Below are positions 39,413 through 53,225 of a stretch of 64,000 nt of DNA, in pieces. Source of the DNA: Rostratula benghalensis (Eukaryota; Chordata; Aves; Charadriiformes; Rostratulidae); NCBI GenBank assembly GCA_013399305.1, contig VXAI01000274.1, forward strand, positions 188,341 to 252,340. The letters run 5' to 3'. The notes under the pieces are model-generated. The model searched no databases. It was not told the DNA's origin and saw only the letters and a list, made by a program, of their open reading frames with translations. Position 1 is the stretch's first letter. Each line of letters begins with the position of its first letter. The translations under genes and the position numbers were made by a program.

Positions 39413-42400
39413 CTCTGCTATTTCTTTTCAAAACAAAATGAAAGCAACAAAGAATAAAAGCCCTCTACTGCAAATATAATTCATTTGCTGTTTTCCCCTA
39501 CATGTTCTGTAGTGTTTTACAGAAGACCATTCTCCTAAAACACTGTAATATTCAGCTTGCTGGAGGCTGGGGCACAACCACAGCATGACTTTCTATTTTC
39601 CCTTCAGACTGATGAAAACTCGATGAAGAACATTTTCCATAAAGCTCCTGCTATCCCTCACCCCTTATGTGCAGATGTCAGGAGAACTAGGGGCTGAAAT
39701 ATCTTCCTATGAGAATAGAGACTAGCAAAATTTTGTTTCCCTCCACTTATGCTTGGACTTGATCCCACTCCAACTGATTGCAGTTACGTGCTTGCAGATG
39801 ACTGAAATAGGAATAAATTCTGTCTGTTGAACAAAACTTTTCCATCAATGTGAAATTCTCTAATGATTGAACTGCACAGAGTTATATAGGAGTTACACTC
39901 GCAGGAATTTTGACTCCAAATCTGTGAACTGATCAGCCTGTTGTTTGCCTCCTTTTCTTCTGATAGTAAAAGGCTGAAGGATTTTTATGTGCCATTTAGT
40001 CTTGCATTTGGTAACTCATTTGCTTTCTGTATGGAAATTAACTGTAATGGTTTTTGTGTTTATTTGTCTCACAGCTAACATACTTGCCTCAGCATCTCCA
40101 GCCTTTTATAGGGAAGACAGTATCTTCTCAAGCATTGAAATGTTAATTCAAGGGTAATGCCAGGTACTAATATGAAATGGAGTTGATGCACAGAGTTTTC
40201 TGCCACTCTTGCTCCTGCTTGGAGTTACAGACTCTTGCTCCAAGGACCTCACATAGCAGTGCAGCTGGGAATATTTCAAAATTTCCATCATGAAATATGA
40301 AACGTCTGTATTTGAACAATGTTTCCCAAGGATTCATGTCTGGCAACACGAAAGCTTATCTCCCAAAATTTAGGGCATATACTAAATATGTTCTGCAAAG
40401 CAAAATTGATTAAGAATAATCATTCAAAGTCAAAATGTTTTTCAAAATGTTTGTTTTGGAATTACTGTTCTCTCTCCCATCACTCACCCTTGAAACATTC
40501 AAAACCCTGGTGAAGGGTATAAAATAAGATGGCTCAGTTCAAACTGGAACAGATACAAAAAGGATGGGAAGAACCAGGATGTGGGAGGTGGGAATTTTTG
40601 TGTGTGTGTGTTTGGTTTGGCTATTTTTTTTTAACGTGTATGTGTTGTTTGTTTGTTTTTGTTAGGTTTTTGTGTGGTTTTTTGTATCTTCCATTTTGGA
40701 TATATGTTTGGCAGGATAAACTCAGTTTACCAAACACAAAGACAGAAGAATTGCAGCCGTTCTAATATTACGCAGTTCTCAAAAATAGATCTCTGGTAGA
40801 GAATATCTTTTTATACAGTTTGATTTTCTATGGCACAACTACAGTATCATTGGGTCTCTAGGCTACTGCTTTATCACTAGCACATTAATCCTGCCAAATT
40901 CCTGTTGTATATTGTGCCATGGAAACTCTGATGAGAGAAAATACACTGAGCACAACTTTTTGCATCCTTTTCCCAGGCTCTTGACCCTGGTACCCTATGA
41001 GTTAGTTGAAATGATTGAAACATATAGGTAAAGGAAATCAAGATTCTGAGCACCTCCTGAGGGCTGGCAGTGAGACACACAAACTTTTATTTGCTGTTAA
41101 AATCCAGCGTATTGTAGAAACTTTCTTATAAGCTACCAAGTAAGTTGTGATATAGGAAAAGTACAAAAGCCATTTAATGAGATTCATACATGTAATTTCC
41201 TTGAAGCTTGCTAAACTAGCTTCTGGATGAAGAGGGAAGCCTTCTGCACCCTGTCCGTAAAGAGCCTGGTGATCAAGGAGAGAGGGATGGAGTCACCAGA
41301 CAATGAGATGGTGGCCCCAGATGCCACTCTTTGGGTTCAATTTCTTCTCTCAGTCAGATGTATGTCAGTAGTTATTTTGTCCCATGCATATTTCCTTCTT
41401 ACTATACTTAGTGAAGCTGAAGTTGTGGTGGGTAGTGCAGGCACTGCTGTGCAGCAGCTGTGTGCCACAGGGCGGGTGGCCTTGCACAGGTGGGACACTC
41501 CCTGGGCTATGGTCACAGCTGTGTGACACTGCCAGCAGCAGGGTGGATGCTCCCCACCCCAGGATCCAGCCCCCTAAATGAAATGCAACAGGTTAACAAA
41601 GGGCGCTGCTGTTGCGTGTTTTCAGTGATGACAAGAATTCTTGAATGTATTTTACACACTCACATACATGTGTAGGCTCTTCAGTAAGGAGGTGCTTGAG
41701 GAACAAGCAGTGGGGCTGTCAGGAGTCCCTTACAGCCAAACTGAAAGATGGGTAGGTGTCTTCTCTGCTTCTGAGGGTGCTTGCTCTCCTTTCTGAATCC
41801 TGATAAATCTTCCTGTCTTATAAAAAGTATTCTCCCTAGAGACCATAAAGACTCTTCAGAAGTGAGTGCTTTCCCCCCTCCTTTTGAATGCAGCAGATTT
41901 CCCAAGGATAAGGAATTTTCTAAAGACTTTCTCTCTTTTTACATTCAAATTATGCAGGGGTCGAACTGTGCACTATGCTAGTAATATAGGCAGTCTGCTT
42001 TGCTTTCGGATGGAAAGTGTAGCTTTCCAGCAAGAACATTCTGTTTATTTGTCAAGTGGAATTGCTCCTTCCTAGCCCAGGGTTATGAGAAAACATTTTT
42101 ATTTAAATGGGGAAACACATGAATAGTTTCCATAGCCCTCAACTCACAGAGTCCCAGTTTAAGGTTTGTCGCAAATGTATAGGGAAAGTGGCGTTTGCTG
42201 AATGCCCCTTGTTGAAACATTGGCAGCTCATCACAAATTCAGGAAGATGCCAGATGTCTCACTTAGTGTAAAAACACAGTGAGTCTGAGAACTGTGGATA
42301 ATTTCCAGCCTGAGCTGTTACATACTGAGAGAATTTTATTATTTTTTTTAGTTGTTCATGCTCTTTTTTTTCCCCTTTTTTTCCCAAAGCATACCTTTAA

Positions 42401-45400
42401 AAAATCAGAAATAAAGGTACAGAGAGGAGCTTGAAACTGAGGTTATCTTCCCCTACTGGCTATATTCCCCTTTAAAACCAGCACATACTGATATTTAGAC
42501 CCCTTTAAAAGTCAATGATGCACTTTGCACTTCTGGGAGGTGGCATTCCCATTCACTTATGATCTGAAAGGCAGGTCTGAATTCAGACCCTCACTTTGTG
42601 TGCAATGAAGCTTTCTACAAGTACAAATTCAGATTCCTCCTGCAAGGGAAAAAGTCATGTTTTGGTAAAACTGGCCTTGTAACGTCCATCATGGTTGATT
42701 ACCAATGACCAGGGCACTGGGTATTAACCCAAGGACGAAAGAAAGGCAAAGCACAGCTACACTCCTGGTGATTTTTCGTTCAGTTATTGCTTGTTGAGGT
42801 AGTTGTAACCAATGTAAGCTCAAGCAATCTCAGGACTGACAGGTTTTTCAGAGATCAAGGTGATGTTATTCTGCCATTGACTCTTTGATCAGGGTCTGAT
42901 ACTACTGAACTTCAACCTGAACTCAAGGGAATATGCAAACTTTTCACTACTGAACCTGAGTGTGATCAGGAAAACAGATCTTGCAAACTGGTGTGCATGT
43001 CTATATCTGCACTGAGAATATAGAAGAGTATATCTGATGTAAAAGTTAAATTTGTGGACTTTTCAATGGTAGAAATATTATAAAATAGCATAAAATTGGG
43101 CAGCATTTTGAAGGGGGCTGATATGAGCTATGTAATGCCACTTGGGTTATTCTGGACAAAATTATTTTGTCTCATATTTACAGAACCCAGATTTGAAGAA
43201 ATTTCACTATCAATAATGTGCTGTAGATTTATTCTTCCTCTTCTTTTTAGTGGGTATTACCGTTTTGGCTGCAAGCTAGGTGACTGAGAGCTAATAGTTC
43301 GGATACTGCCTAGTTAAGCCATTCTGCCTGGGAATGTGCTTATTCTGTTAATGTGGCTTCAGTGAACAGGGAGCCAAACACCTGCAGCTTTAAGGGACTT
43401 TACTAGTTTTCTTGTGGAGAGGGAAAAGAGGCTCTGGTAATTTCAATTTCATTAATGAGATTTTCACTGATTTTTTTTTTTTTTATGCTATGATTCTAAT
43501 ATTCTACGCCTGTTTTTTTACGAGAGTTTCCACTTTCTGCATCAAGCATATGAAAGCTGTGCACAGAAAGTTATTGGACGTTACTGCTCTCTACTCATAC
43601 CTCAGAAGGTTTTATTTTTTTCCAGCTTCAGTACTTCCAGACCTGTCTTTGGAAAAGCCTCAGATGCTTTTGTGTGGTGCAATGGTCACACCCAGTGGCC
43701 AGTTGGGTTAATCACATATGTGTATTCCCTATGGATATCTCAGGCAGTTCGTTCCAGGAATTTCTTCTTATATACTGTGACAGCCTGGAATCTAACTTGA
43801 TAGCAGGAAAGCAATGTATGTCCACCTTCACCTCAAGGTTCGCTCCCAAAAGTCCCTGGCTGATCAAAACGAAGGTCTGGACCATTCATGAAATGAATAG
43901 CAAAGAGCTGATGAAACCCCCATGGAGTTTGACATTCTTAAAATTAGGACCTTTGACTATAATGAGCTGGTGTTTTAAAAGAATGATTCAAGGACAGGCT
44001 GAAACAAACCCCCCTGTTCTTTACTGTAGTTTAAATTCAGCTTTATTTTAGCTGTGGAACGCCTGAAACATTTGAACATATGCCTGATTCTTCTTTTTTT
44101 TTGGGCATTATCAAGGTAATTTGAAAAAAAGACAATTTTTCTTTCCTATAAATGAAAAATGTATGGAAGTACCATGGATAAATCAAAAGAGGTGCATACA
44201 CATAACCCCCCTCCTTTTCCTCCCACTCTAACTATAGCATCCTCTATTAGCATCACGATGACACTAATGTTTTCTTTCTCTCAATGTAGACCATTTTGTC
44301 AAGGTCCCTGTTTTCAATTAGTGTCAACAAATGACACATGGGTGGGAATACTACAGGCATGTTCAGAGGAAGTAGCAATGTGGACACTGATTTGGGGGTG
44401 GGGGATGGGAGAGCCAAGTTTCAATGGAGAATAAAGAGAGAGACTGCTCTCCACACCAACCCTTCTTTAATGCTCCCAAGGACACAGATGTTAGTTCCTT
44501 TCCATCACACATGTAAAGTTGTCCCTTCTAAAGGGTGGCACGGCATGGTAGGGTTCATTTACACAGAACGTCAACCTATTTAACAATCAAATAGCTAAAT
44601 ATGCATTACCTGACTTTGTAGGTTTTGCCTCACATGTTTTAAAACATTGCCTCAAAGCCATAAATAAGTGAAGTTTTTTTCAGCCTCTTATCAATTCCCT
44701 CACCTTCTTCAGAAACGGCAATACCTGTCAATATCTACACATTTCTTCTCTTCTATGTACACCATTTTCTACTCAATTCTGATTGCGTTTGTTTCCTGAG
44801 GAACTGGAGAATTTACTCCACTCTGATATGAAAAGCTCTGCTCCAGCTTCGCATTGCTGGCTAGGTGCTGGGTGCTGGTATCTGCAGGACCTGGACCAAG
44901 TCTTTCATGATGATTTTTCTGCTGAGAAGCTTCTATACATTTCCTGGTCAGGATGCAGACTTTGGACACTGGATTTTAATGTACTGACAGTATTCTTGCT
45001 TTATTCACTTATCCCTCACACACCTTTCACATATAGTCCACAATCTTCCAGAACTCGCCAGGACACGTTAGACGAAGCAGAAAAGACATTAATCACAGAT
45101 ATTTTTTTAAGAACTTTGATTCCTTTTTCCTTGGTTTCCTTTTGTTTGTTTGCTCACTGAAAAAATCCCAGCATGTGACATCATGGACATTTAGAAAGTA
45201 ACTCCACAAATTCTCATCTCAACTGAGACAGTCAATCAGGAGTCAACACAGGATGAATTCTAAGGTGTTTGCAGTGAGTTGGGAGGTTTAATGTCAGGAA
45301 CCTCCCCTCAAAACATGTGCATTAAAATATTGCACCTATTTCTGTACTGGATTTTCTTGTACCCCAGAGCCTGGAGATTTTTGGTGCAGAAGTTTGTGCT

Positions 45401-45432
45401 TGCTTTTCAGTTTTGCTTTGCAGGTCACATTT

Positions 45433-45463
45433 AAATGAAACTTCCACACTGGAAGTTTCATTT
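45433..45463. repeat. Perfect 31-bp palindrome with CAC centre
   Basis: AAATGAAACTTCCA (45433-45446) and TGGAAGTTTCATTT (45450-45463) are exact reverse complements around a three-base loop. A partial third copy (ATTTCACTTCCA) follows at 45465-45476. Confidence 0.95.
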
Positions 45464-47682
45464 CATTTCACTTCCACGCTTGACAAAAAAGAGCCGTTAT
45501 ACCTTAAAAAAAGAAGTTGGCCTACTTTTTGTCTCAGTTCTCTTGTTGGTTGGTTGAAGATGTAGGTGATATAAAGGGACTCTTTGCCCCCAAATTCAGA
45601 TTACATTCAGGAGTAAACAAAACATTTAGGGAAAAAACCCAGCCCTAAATTTAGTGAAAGTGTTTTGTGATTTTATAGGAAAACTTAAGTCAAAATAATT
45701 CAAATGCAAATCCTTTCCTGTGTTGCAGAATAGTGCTGTTGCATGGGACTTACATAGGAAAACTTTGTATAAGCAAAATTAAGCCATCGGTACTGCCTTC
45801 TCTGACTAAACTGAGGGAGGTTAGAAAATGTTTACCTATTTCTACTGTATTGATATAATCCCATTTAAAGCTCCAGCTGATATGTAGGTCTATTTATGTG
45901 AAGGGCCAACTCTTATTTAATGATTAATAAGCAGTGGTGAAAAATGAAATTATTTGTAAAGTTCTTGCTAGTTCAATGACCTTACGTAGGAATAAGTGAA
46001 TACAAAAAATGAGTAAATAGAAGACATGCCTGTACGTGTTGCACTGTCAAATAACATCTTTTTCACTTTATGTTTCCAAAATAGATATGATATGTTGTTT
46101 TGACGGGGGCTGACCCATTGCTATTGCAAGTGTGAAATCGGATTTAGTGGAGATATGCAGTTATCCAAGGCCCCCATGCTTTGTGATGGAGATGGATCAA
46201 GGAGACCCTCTGAGCTGCCCCTGCTTTCAGCTATGACAAGGTCCAGAAGGTGAGGAAGGAACGAGTGAGGTCCAGCACTTTATCTGTTGTCAGAGGAGCA
46301 AGTTTACTGCATGTACCATGAGATATGGGGTCAGGCCATGGAGCTCTGCATATCCCCACTTTTCATCTCCTCTCCTTGTGGCCACCCCAAAATAATTCTT
46401 CCTTTTACGGAAGGAGACACTGGACCAGAAGTTCTACAGCGAACAATGATTTGTCTCATGTTTCCCCAGGGCTGACAGTGAACACAAGGAGTTACTGCCC
46501 ATGCAGAGCTTCCCCAGCATGGACTTTCTGCATGTGCAGTGACAGGATCGATACTGTTATGGTCTGTGAAGCTGAAGGTCCACCAATAATGAGAGTGTAT
46601 TACTTCTGCTGAGAGCACAGCCATCGTGATTGCAGGGGGGATTAAAAACCTGTCAGGTCGGAATCCAAAATGAGGTCAGTGTGAGACTTCTGAGGCATAC
46701 CCTTTGATCCATGCTTCAAGGTCTGTCGAGGGTGCACTCAGGTGTGCCGAGGTTTGATGCACTCTGGTGCCTCCTGAAGTAGCTATGCCATCGCAGAGGA
46801 AGGACCACTGTGATGGTATTAAATATGCCATCTGGAAGCAGTTCTCCCACCTTGTCCCCAGAATTTACACAGGGTGCAATGGAAGAAGTGCAGGGGTTGT
46901 GGTAGGCAAGACCTTTATATAAGCATTGGGTCTCCCACTTAAATGTCACTGGGAAAGCCTGGGCAATTCACTTTAGTCTTCCACTTGGACCAGGCTCATC
47001 ATTTTTGTGCTAAGGGCATGACAGTGCATCACTGGCACTAATGGTGTCAAACGTGTGACGTAATGCCTAAGTATGATTGCATGAAATAATGAAATGGCAA
47101 CTCCTTGAACTCATTTAGCTTTTCCCTCTGCATTTAGTAAATAAATGTTGCACTTATTGCAAGCAGCACCTTCAGCTGATCCAAAACGAAACAAGTGACC
47201 AAGGGACCATCCTCCCCTAAAACAGTAATTAACCACATGAAACCCCTGTACTGTTTGTTACACAGCAGCTTCTCTTACTTGGATCAAGTTTGCTCCTATC
47301 CCTTTGAATGCAAAAAGCAGTTGATCATTTCATCCATGTGACTACAAGGGTGACTGTCACAGCTTGCAAAGCATATGGTAGTTCTTGCAATATCAATAAT
47401 AATCTCTAAGTAATGCAACTTTGGGCTGTAGTCATCTTTTATTATCACTCCAGTCTTCCAGTAGCTTCCTCCTGTCTCTTTCTTTTAGAATTTTTGTCTT
47501 TCATTATTAAATGAAACCTTCTATACCCACTGATTACATTATCAAGGATTACCTGCTGAAAGGGATCAAAACTGATCAAAATAAAGGCTGAGTTATTCTG
47601 AATAAATTTTACTTATTTTGAGGGACTTCATCAAATTAATTAGAGGATGAAATTAAACAATAAGCAAGAAATGTAGTAGGCA

Positions 47683-47775
47683 TTTTGCAGATGGGGACAC
47701 TGAAATTTAAAGAGAAAAAAAGGGGCTTGTCACAGGTTTGCTGTATGGACTGAAGAAGAACTGGAATTTTCTCCT
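47683..47775 (-). mobile_element. Possible second MIR-like (core-SINE) relic
   Basis: CATTTTGCAGATGGGGACAC, then TGAAATTTAAAGAG and GGGGCTTGTCACAGGTTTGC, follow the usual 'TTTTACAGATGGGGAAACTG / CAGAGAGGTTAAG / CTTGCCCAAGGTCACAC' order. The match is weaker than at 16.6 kb, and the gap contains an A-rich run. Confidence 0.45.
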
Positions 47776-48320
47776 TGAAGTTTAAGGGCATCTCTTACAG
47801 ATTCCAAGGGGAGTGGAGCTTATAAACTGTTTATTTAAGATCTGTGGATGGGAATGAAATACTTTTTGTTGTCATTTTAAAGTCAGATTCTTTTAAATAT
47901 GGAATAAAATCTACTGTATAACTATTGCAGGTAATTTTTCTTTAGATGTTTCAAAGTATTCAGTTCCCACACCGAATTCAATATTAAGCATATTCACATC
48001 ATTCCTTACAATTTCTGTAAGATCTATTTAAATCACTCTTCTAAATGAGATGCCTTGTGCGCTCTCTGCCTGTTACAGGGTATTGATAACATCTGATTAC
48101 TAATCTGAGAGCAACATCCAATGATTCCAGAGAATGTGACAGATTTGAATGTCTGTCATGTTAAGTGGCAGAGTGACTGACCAGTCAGCTAATGAAAATA
48201 ACATGGGTTTACAGTCAAAATTAAACAGGACAGCAGTAAATGTGGGGAACTGGCTACTTATAGTGCATGTTTTTCTGGGAATGAAAGAGTGAACCTACAG
48301 GTACTGAAATCATTGACACG

Positions 48321-49061
48321 TGCTGTGGTTTGAGCTGGACTGGTCACTACAACAGATGACAGGTACCCTCCCCTCACTCTTCTCTCCAGGGAGAGGAGGA
48401 AGAAAGAGAAAAAAGACTTATGAGTTTAAAAGAAAACAACAATACCTTAATGAAAATATTAATAAAATAATAAAAATAATATAATTAAATACATACAATA
48501 TACCCAAAACAGTATTAAGCTCCCAGGATGATGATCACATCACCAGCAGGCAGTGGGGAAGTCACAGACTCGACTCAGTGATGGATGGGAACTGAATTTC
48601 AGATCTGGATTCAGGAATACAGAGTCTGGGATCAAAGGCAGACGAACAGATAGAGTCCTCCTTAGACACCAGCCATCGAAGAACAAGGACTGATCCTCTG
48701 ATCCCTCAGCTTTTATACTGAGAATGATGCAGATGCGAAAGAATACCCATTTGCTCAGTTTTGGATCACCTGTCCTGTCACCTCATCCCTGCAGGTGCAA
48801 CCCCTCTATGCTTTTCTGTTTCTGACCCTCCAGTGGGAGAAATAACAAAGTTAATTGACCTTGGTTGCTGTAGTATTAAGAATAGGGAAGAGCCTCTCTG
48901 CATACCATTCCTTGGCATAAATTAGAAACAATCAGGTCTTGTCACTCTGGAAGCAGACTGTGTCTGTTAATTTCAGAGTGTTTGGTTAATCAGAAGAGGC
49001 TTAACTGAAAAGAAAAAATAGCAAACAGAAAATTGGTTCTGTTTTACCTCAAAACAGGATA
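48321..49061 (-). mobile_element. Solo LTR of an avian ERVL-type endogenous retrovirus
   Basis: Read on the minus strand, this 741-base unit starts with a TGTCCTGTTTTGAG-like terminus (here TATCCTG, one transition) and ends with GAGCTCAAACCACAGCA-like sequence. These are the inverted-similar termini typical of avian ERVL-family LTRs. A TATA box (TATAAAAG) is at 48710-48717 on the minus strand, in the U3/R position. Downstream comes a T/A-rich run, then a pyrimidine-rich block, as in known avian LTRs. No primer-binding site follows the 3' end and no polypurine tract precedes the 5' end, so this appears to be a solo LTR left by recombination. The five bases on either side (ACACG and AAATA on the plus strand) do not match, so the target-site duplication is lost or my ends are off by a few bases. 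Confidence 0.7.
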
Positions 49062-52000
49062 AAATATACTGAAGTTTTTGTCCAGTGACTCAGAAACTGT
49101 GTTATTGAGACTCTGAGCGAAGTGATTTCTTTGAGTTGTTCAAGGCAGGGGTAGAGCACTGCCATATTTAGTTAGTGAAGCCCTTTCCATTTGTTTCCTG
49201 GAGAGGTGAGTTTCACAGCCTTGTGTCTAGTTGACCATTTGCTGGTAGGGATGCAGACCTTGCATTCTGCTGCCTTGCTGGGACAGTAACCAGAGGACTT
49301 TCACCATGAAAGAACAAGATTAAAACCATGTCCAAAGCAGCTGGTTTGCTGGTCTGCCCTTAAGCGTGTCCATCCATGCAAAAAATCTCACTCTCAACTT
49401 GCCAGGGCAGTCCTAGCACAGTGCAATGGAACTCTAGATACTTTGGAAGGGAAATTATTCCGTTTTCTTAGGGCTGGTGAAAGCAAATTTGCCTAATCAC
49501 ACTAGGTGTTTGTCTGAGCCTGGAAAAGCTGACCTTGAGGGGAGCCCACACTCTCCTTTGCAAAAGACATGGGAGGACCTGCTATTCCTGCATGATCTTT
49601 TAGGTTATTGGCAGGATAAAACTGGGTAAAAACGCACTTCTGGGCATAATTTTAAACAAGGAGTCTGATTGTGCCTGGCTCTTGTGTGGGTACAAAATGA
49701 GGAGGGAAGGTATAATGTGCTTTTTCTGTGCTCTACCCACAGAATCAGACTTATCGTATCTCAAGTGTCTCAGTGATGTCTGTTCAGCTCTGAAAGTTAT
49801 ACTGAGCTCCTTTTATAGTCAATGGGGAGAAAATAGGTGTTTTTCTCCTTCAGATGAAGCATATTGTCTTCACAGGTTGTCCAAGGTGGGCAAAACACAT
49901 CACCCCGTGAATTTGTGTCCTTCTTGACATTAAGTATAAAGACTAGAGTAACTCAGGTATAGATAAGTAAATTTTAAGAATGAAATACACAACAGCAATA
50001 GGGATCAGCTCTTGCCCTGTTTCATTATTCTGGAAGATGGAGGTCTCCAGAAGGGCTGCAGTTTAACAGAATAATATTTATAATATAATGTAATAAAATA
50101 ATATTTATAATAAAATAAATGTATTTTTGTTGATAGATACCTGGTCCACAGTCTAAGGGATATATCTTCACTGTTGGTGGGTGAGTTGAGACATTGGTCA
50201 ACAAAATAAAGTGTGTAGGCTTGAAAATGCTGCTTGATTTCAATGGAAAATAAGCTCAATGAGTTTGAGACCAAGTGTTATGTTGTCACAAATCCAGCTT
50301 TTGGGTTATTTCTAATTTTTTCCATTAATACCAGAGTGATTTTTAAATCTAAACTGAGTCAGAAAAGCTTCCTCGTGTAGCTGAGAAGTGATAACACCAC
50401 TGAACTCATAAAACTCATAATATTTGCCTACCTAGAAAAGACACATTTCTTAGTCCAACTTTAAATTAGGTACTAAGAAAAGATACCCATTTCTTCTTTT
50501 CATTCCCCCCTTGCTTTTGTTCACTCATGAATATGTAACACAGCATAACATTCTCAAACTATAATCTGCTCAACATTATCTAATTGCATCTGTCATTTTA
50601 CTCCGCAATAAAATACTTCTGGGGAAAAAGAAATATGGAACTTAGCACTTGAGCTACTTTTTAAAAAATTGCTTCTGATTTTAAACATGTAGCAATGACA
50701 TTTACCTGCTAAAATTTAAAAAGCAAAAACAATCTGCATGTTATCAAGCTCATATGTAGTTAGCATCTGTAGCTCATATGCTACAATGTGGGTATACCTT
50801 GTTCAAATAATTCTTAGGGCAGAGAGGCTCTTATATGAGAACTGAGCTAGGGTCTATATCGCTGGTTTTGACATATTTAATCGGTCTATGGAATGTCTGT
50901 TTGATATTGTTTAATTATTGTTCCTCTGAATGTGCTAATTGCACTTTGGCTGTATAACTTGTAAATGGGAGGGATGCCAACATACTCACTAAGTAACATC
51001 TTTGTGCTATCCATGCCAGCTTCCCAGAAAAAAATACATCCAAGATGGCTATTGATCCTTTTTCTTGTGCTTTTACAGCTTAATCCCCCTTCATCCTTTT
51101 TCCTTTTTTTCTGATTCGCAAGCTGATAGTCTGTGAAAGTGTTTTCCTTCAGCAGATCCTACGCCAGCAGCTGGCCAGCTTGCAGCTTTCCATGCCACTC
51201 GCAGTCTCTACTTTCTCACCTTTCTCCTCTCTGCCCTTTTGCCTTCGTATAGCTCCTTCCTGCTACAATGGAACGAGAGTAGGAAAAGCCTATTACTGCT
51301 TGATGGCTGTCATTCTCAAGTTGTACAGAAAGTACTAGGCAGGAATTTGTTACTGCCTTCAAAAACCATGGGAGGCTCTACACAGACTTGTCTCCTAAAA
51401 TTCAACTACAAAGACAGCCTTGCCTTGCATGTGCTTACATAAAAAGCAAACAGCGGGGATTAATTACTTTAGACAGCTAAATAAATATTTATTTCCCATA
51501 ATACTCTTCAAAAATATCTGTCACTGTTTCACTACCTAACAATGGCTGATAGCGACAAGTGGGATCTTTTTCAATGGAAGTTGCTTTTTAATGAGTGTTT
51601 TTCGAGTAGGAGGTTTAATCCGATGCTGCTTTTGGAGCATTGCCTGGCCTATCCCAGTACAAACTCTCCCTGATTAACAAAAGGCCTAATTTTTAAACTG
51701 ATCTAGCTCAGCTGATGCTAGCTGATTCTTTTATTTAACTCAGGCTTGTTTATGAGTCAATTAGCATTTAAAGTGAGCTCCCAGCCTTCATATGAACTCC
51801 CGGCCACCTAAGCCAAACAAAACAGCTCTTTCTCCCTATTTTAGGGGCCACCAAGCACCTATACAATGTGCTGCTGTAGCATTCTTATGCTGTGAGGGCT
51901 TAGGGAATTAATCTAATGATTTTGGCTAAGAAGCATCCAGGCTAAAATTAAATTAGGTAACTTCCTCAGAATAGGTGCCTGGACTTCCACTCCTGCATCA

Positions 52001-53225
52001 GTGTCCCTGCTGCCTTCTCTGGGTGAGACCTCTTATTGGGAGTGGGGGGCAGATAGTGAGCCACAGTGCACCTAAAATGGCCTGAAATCAGCCTGCTCAT
52101 ACACTCTCCTGAGGTGGCTCTTGTCTTCCTATTGTGTTATGTGGTAAATCGCTTTTTATTTCCTCCTATACTCCCTTTTGTGTGCTTTTTAAATTGGTCG
52201 CTGTCCCCTGGGATGTGAGATCTTTGTTGGCTGGGTGAAGAAGAGGACATAGCTCAGTCCTGAGCCTGCTGAGCTGAGGAAATGCTGTCCTGTGGCTGCC
52301 ACTTGTGACATCTCTCTTCTCGTCTCTCTCTCTCCCAGCACCATTCATCAGCCGCTGCATCCCTACCTTCCCTGCTACCTTCCTGTTGCTTCCTCTCTTC
52401 CCAAGAGGTGAGTGATCCCTCAGCTCCCACAAGGCACAATGGGCATCAGGGCCACCTTGTGGAGGGTGCAGCATGCAACGTGCCACAAAAATGAGGTTGA
52501 GCATCTCCAGCATGTGGGGCGAACACCATGCTCCAGAGTGGCACTAGCATCAGTACAATACCTTAATGATGACAAGGGCCTGCTCTGCTGTGGTGGAGGT
52601 CTAACAATGAGTGCTGTCACAGCATTGCCATGAAGAAACTGGCATCCCCCTGAAGATCATGAGATGCAATGGTCCAAAGAGGCAGGCATTAAGTAGAGAG
52701 AAGGAAGCAGAAAGCGAAGGTGTCCTGTTAAGATCTTTTGTGTAGGCTGACTGCCGAAGTCATCAAGATGGGCTGGTGGTGACTGTCCCTGGTCTGTGGA
52801 TTGAAATGGGCATGATGTGCAAGATGACTTTTTGTTCTGTTTATTTTCCAGTGGCTCTGATGAACTTCAGGGTGCAGAAAGCACTCTGTTGGCTCTTCTC
52901 GAGGGCCAGAATCCTCACACATACCTAGAGGGTGGTGGTGATGCTGCTGTGGAAGGATGTTCCTGTCATAGACACTGTCCCATACTTTGACATAGGGGCT
53001 AAATTTTACAATGCTGCTTGACTTTTAAAGCAGAGATGTGAAGTGTGGACTTTTAGTCTTAGAGTGTGGTGTCTAGGTAGTGCCATCCTACTTCCTCCAC
53101 AGTGTGTAGAGACAGCACACATGGAGATGAATGTTTCTATTCTCAAATCTTCCACACCTGCACTTACCATCTTCCATTCCATCTCTTTACAGTACTTTCC
53201 TGCTCCCTTGTCTGAGCTATTAATT
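49062..53225. other. Non-coding stretch, possible regulatory sequence
   Basis: No gene is recognised. A TA-rich patch (AATATTTATAATA) lies at 50070-50120. The part at 51480-51850 is rich in transcription-factor-like cores and is described as a finding. Confidence 0.55.

Larger units (their letters stand above)
36922..48320. other. Non-coding stretch with CR1 tail, hairpins and SINE relic
   Basis: Besides the listed repeats, there is a TG/TTTG-rich patch at 40598-40670 and a T14 run near 43470. Open frames at 43.4-44.6 kb and 46.3-46.9 kb have no recognised homology and overlap frames on other strands or phases. Confidence 0.6.
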
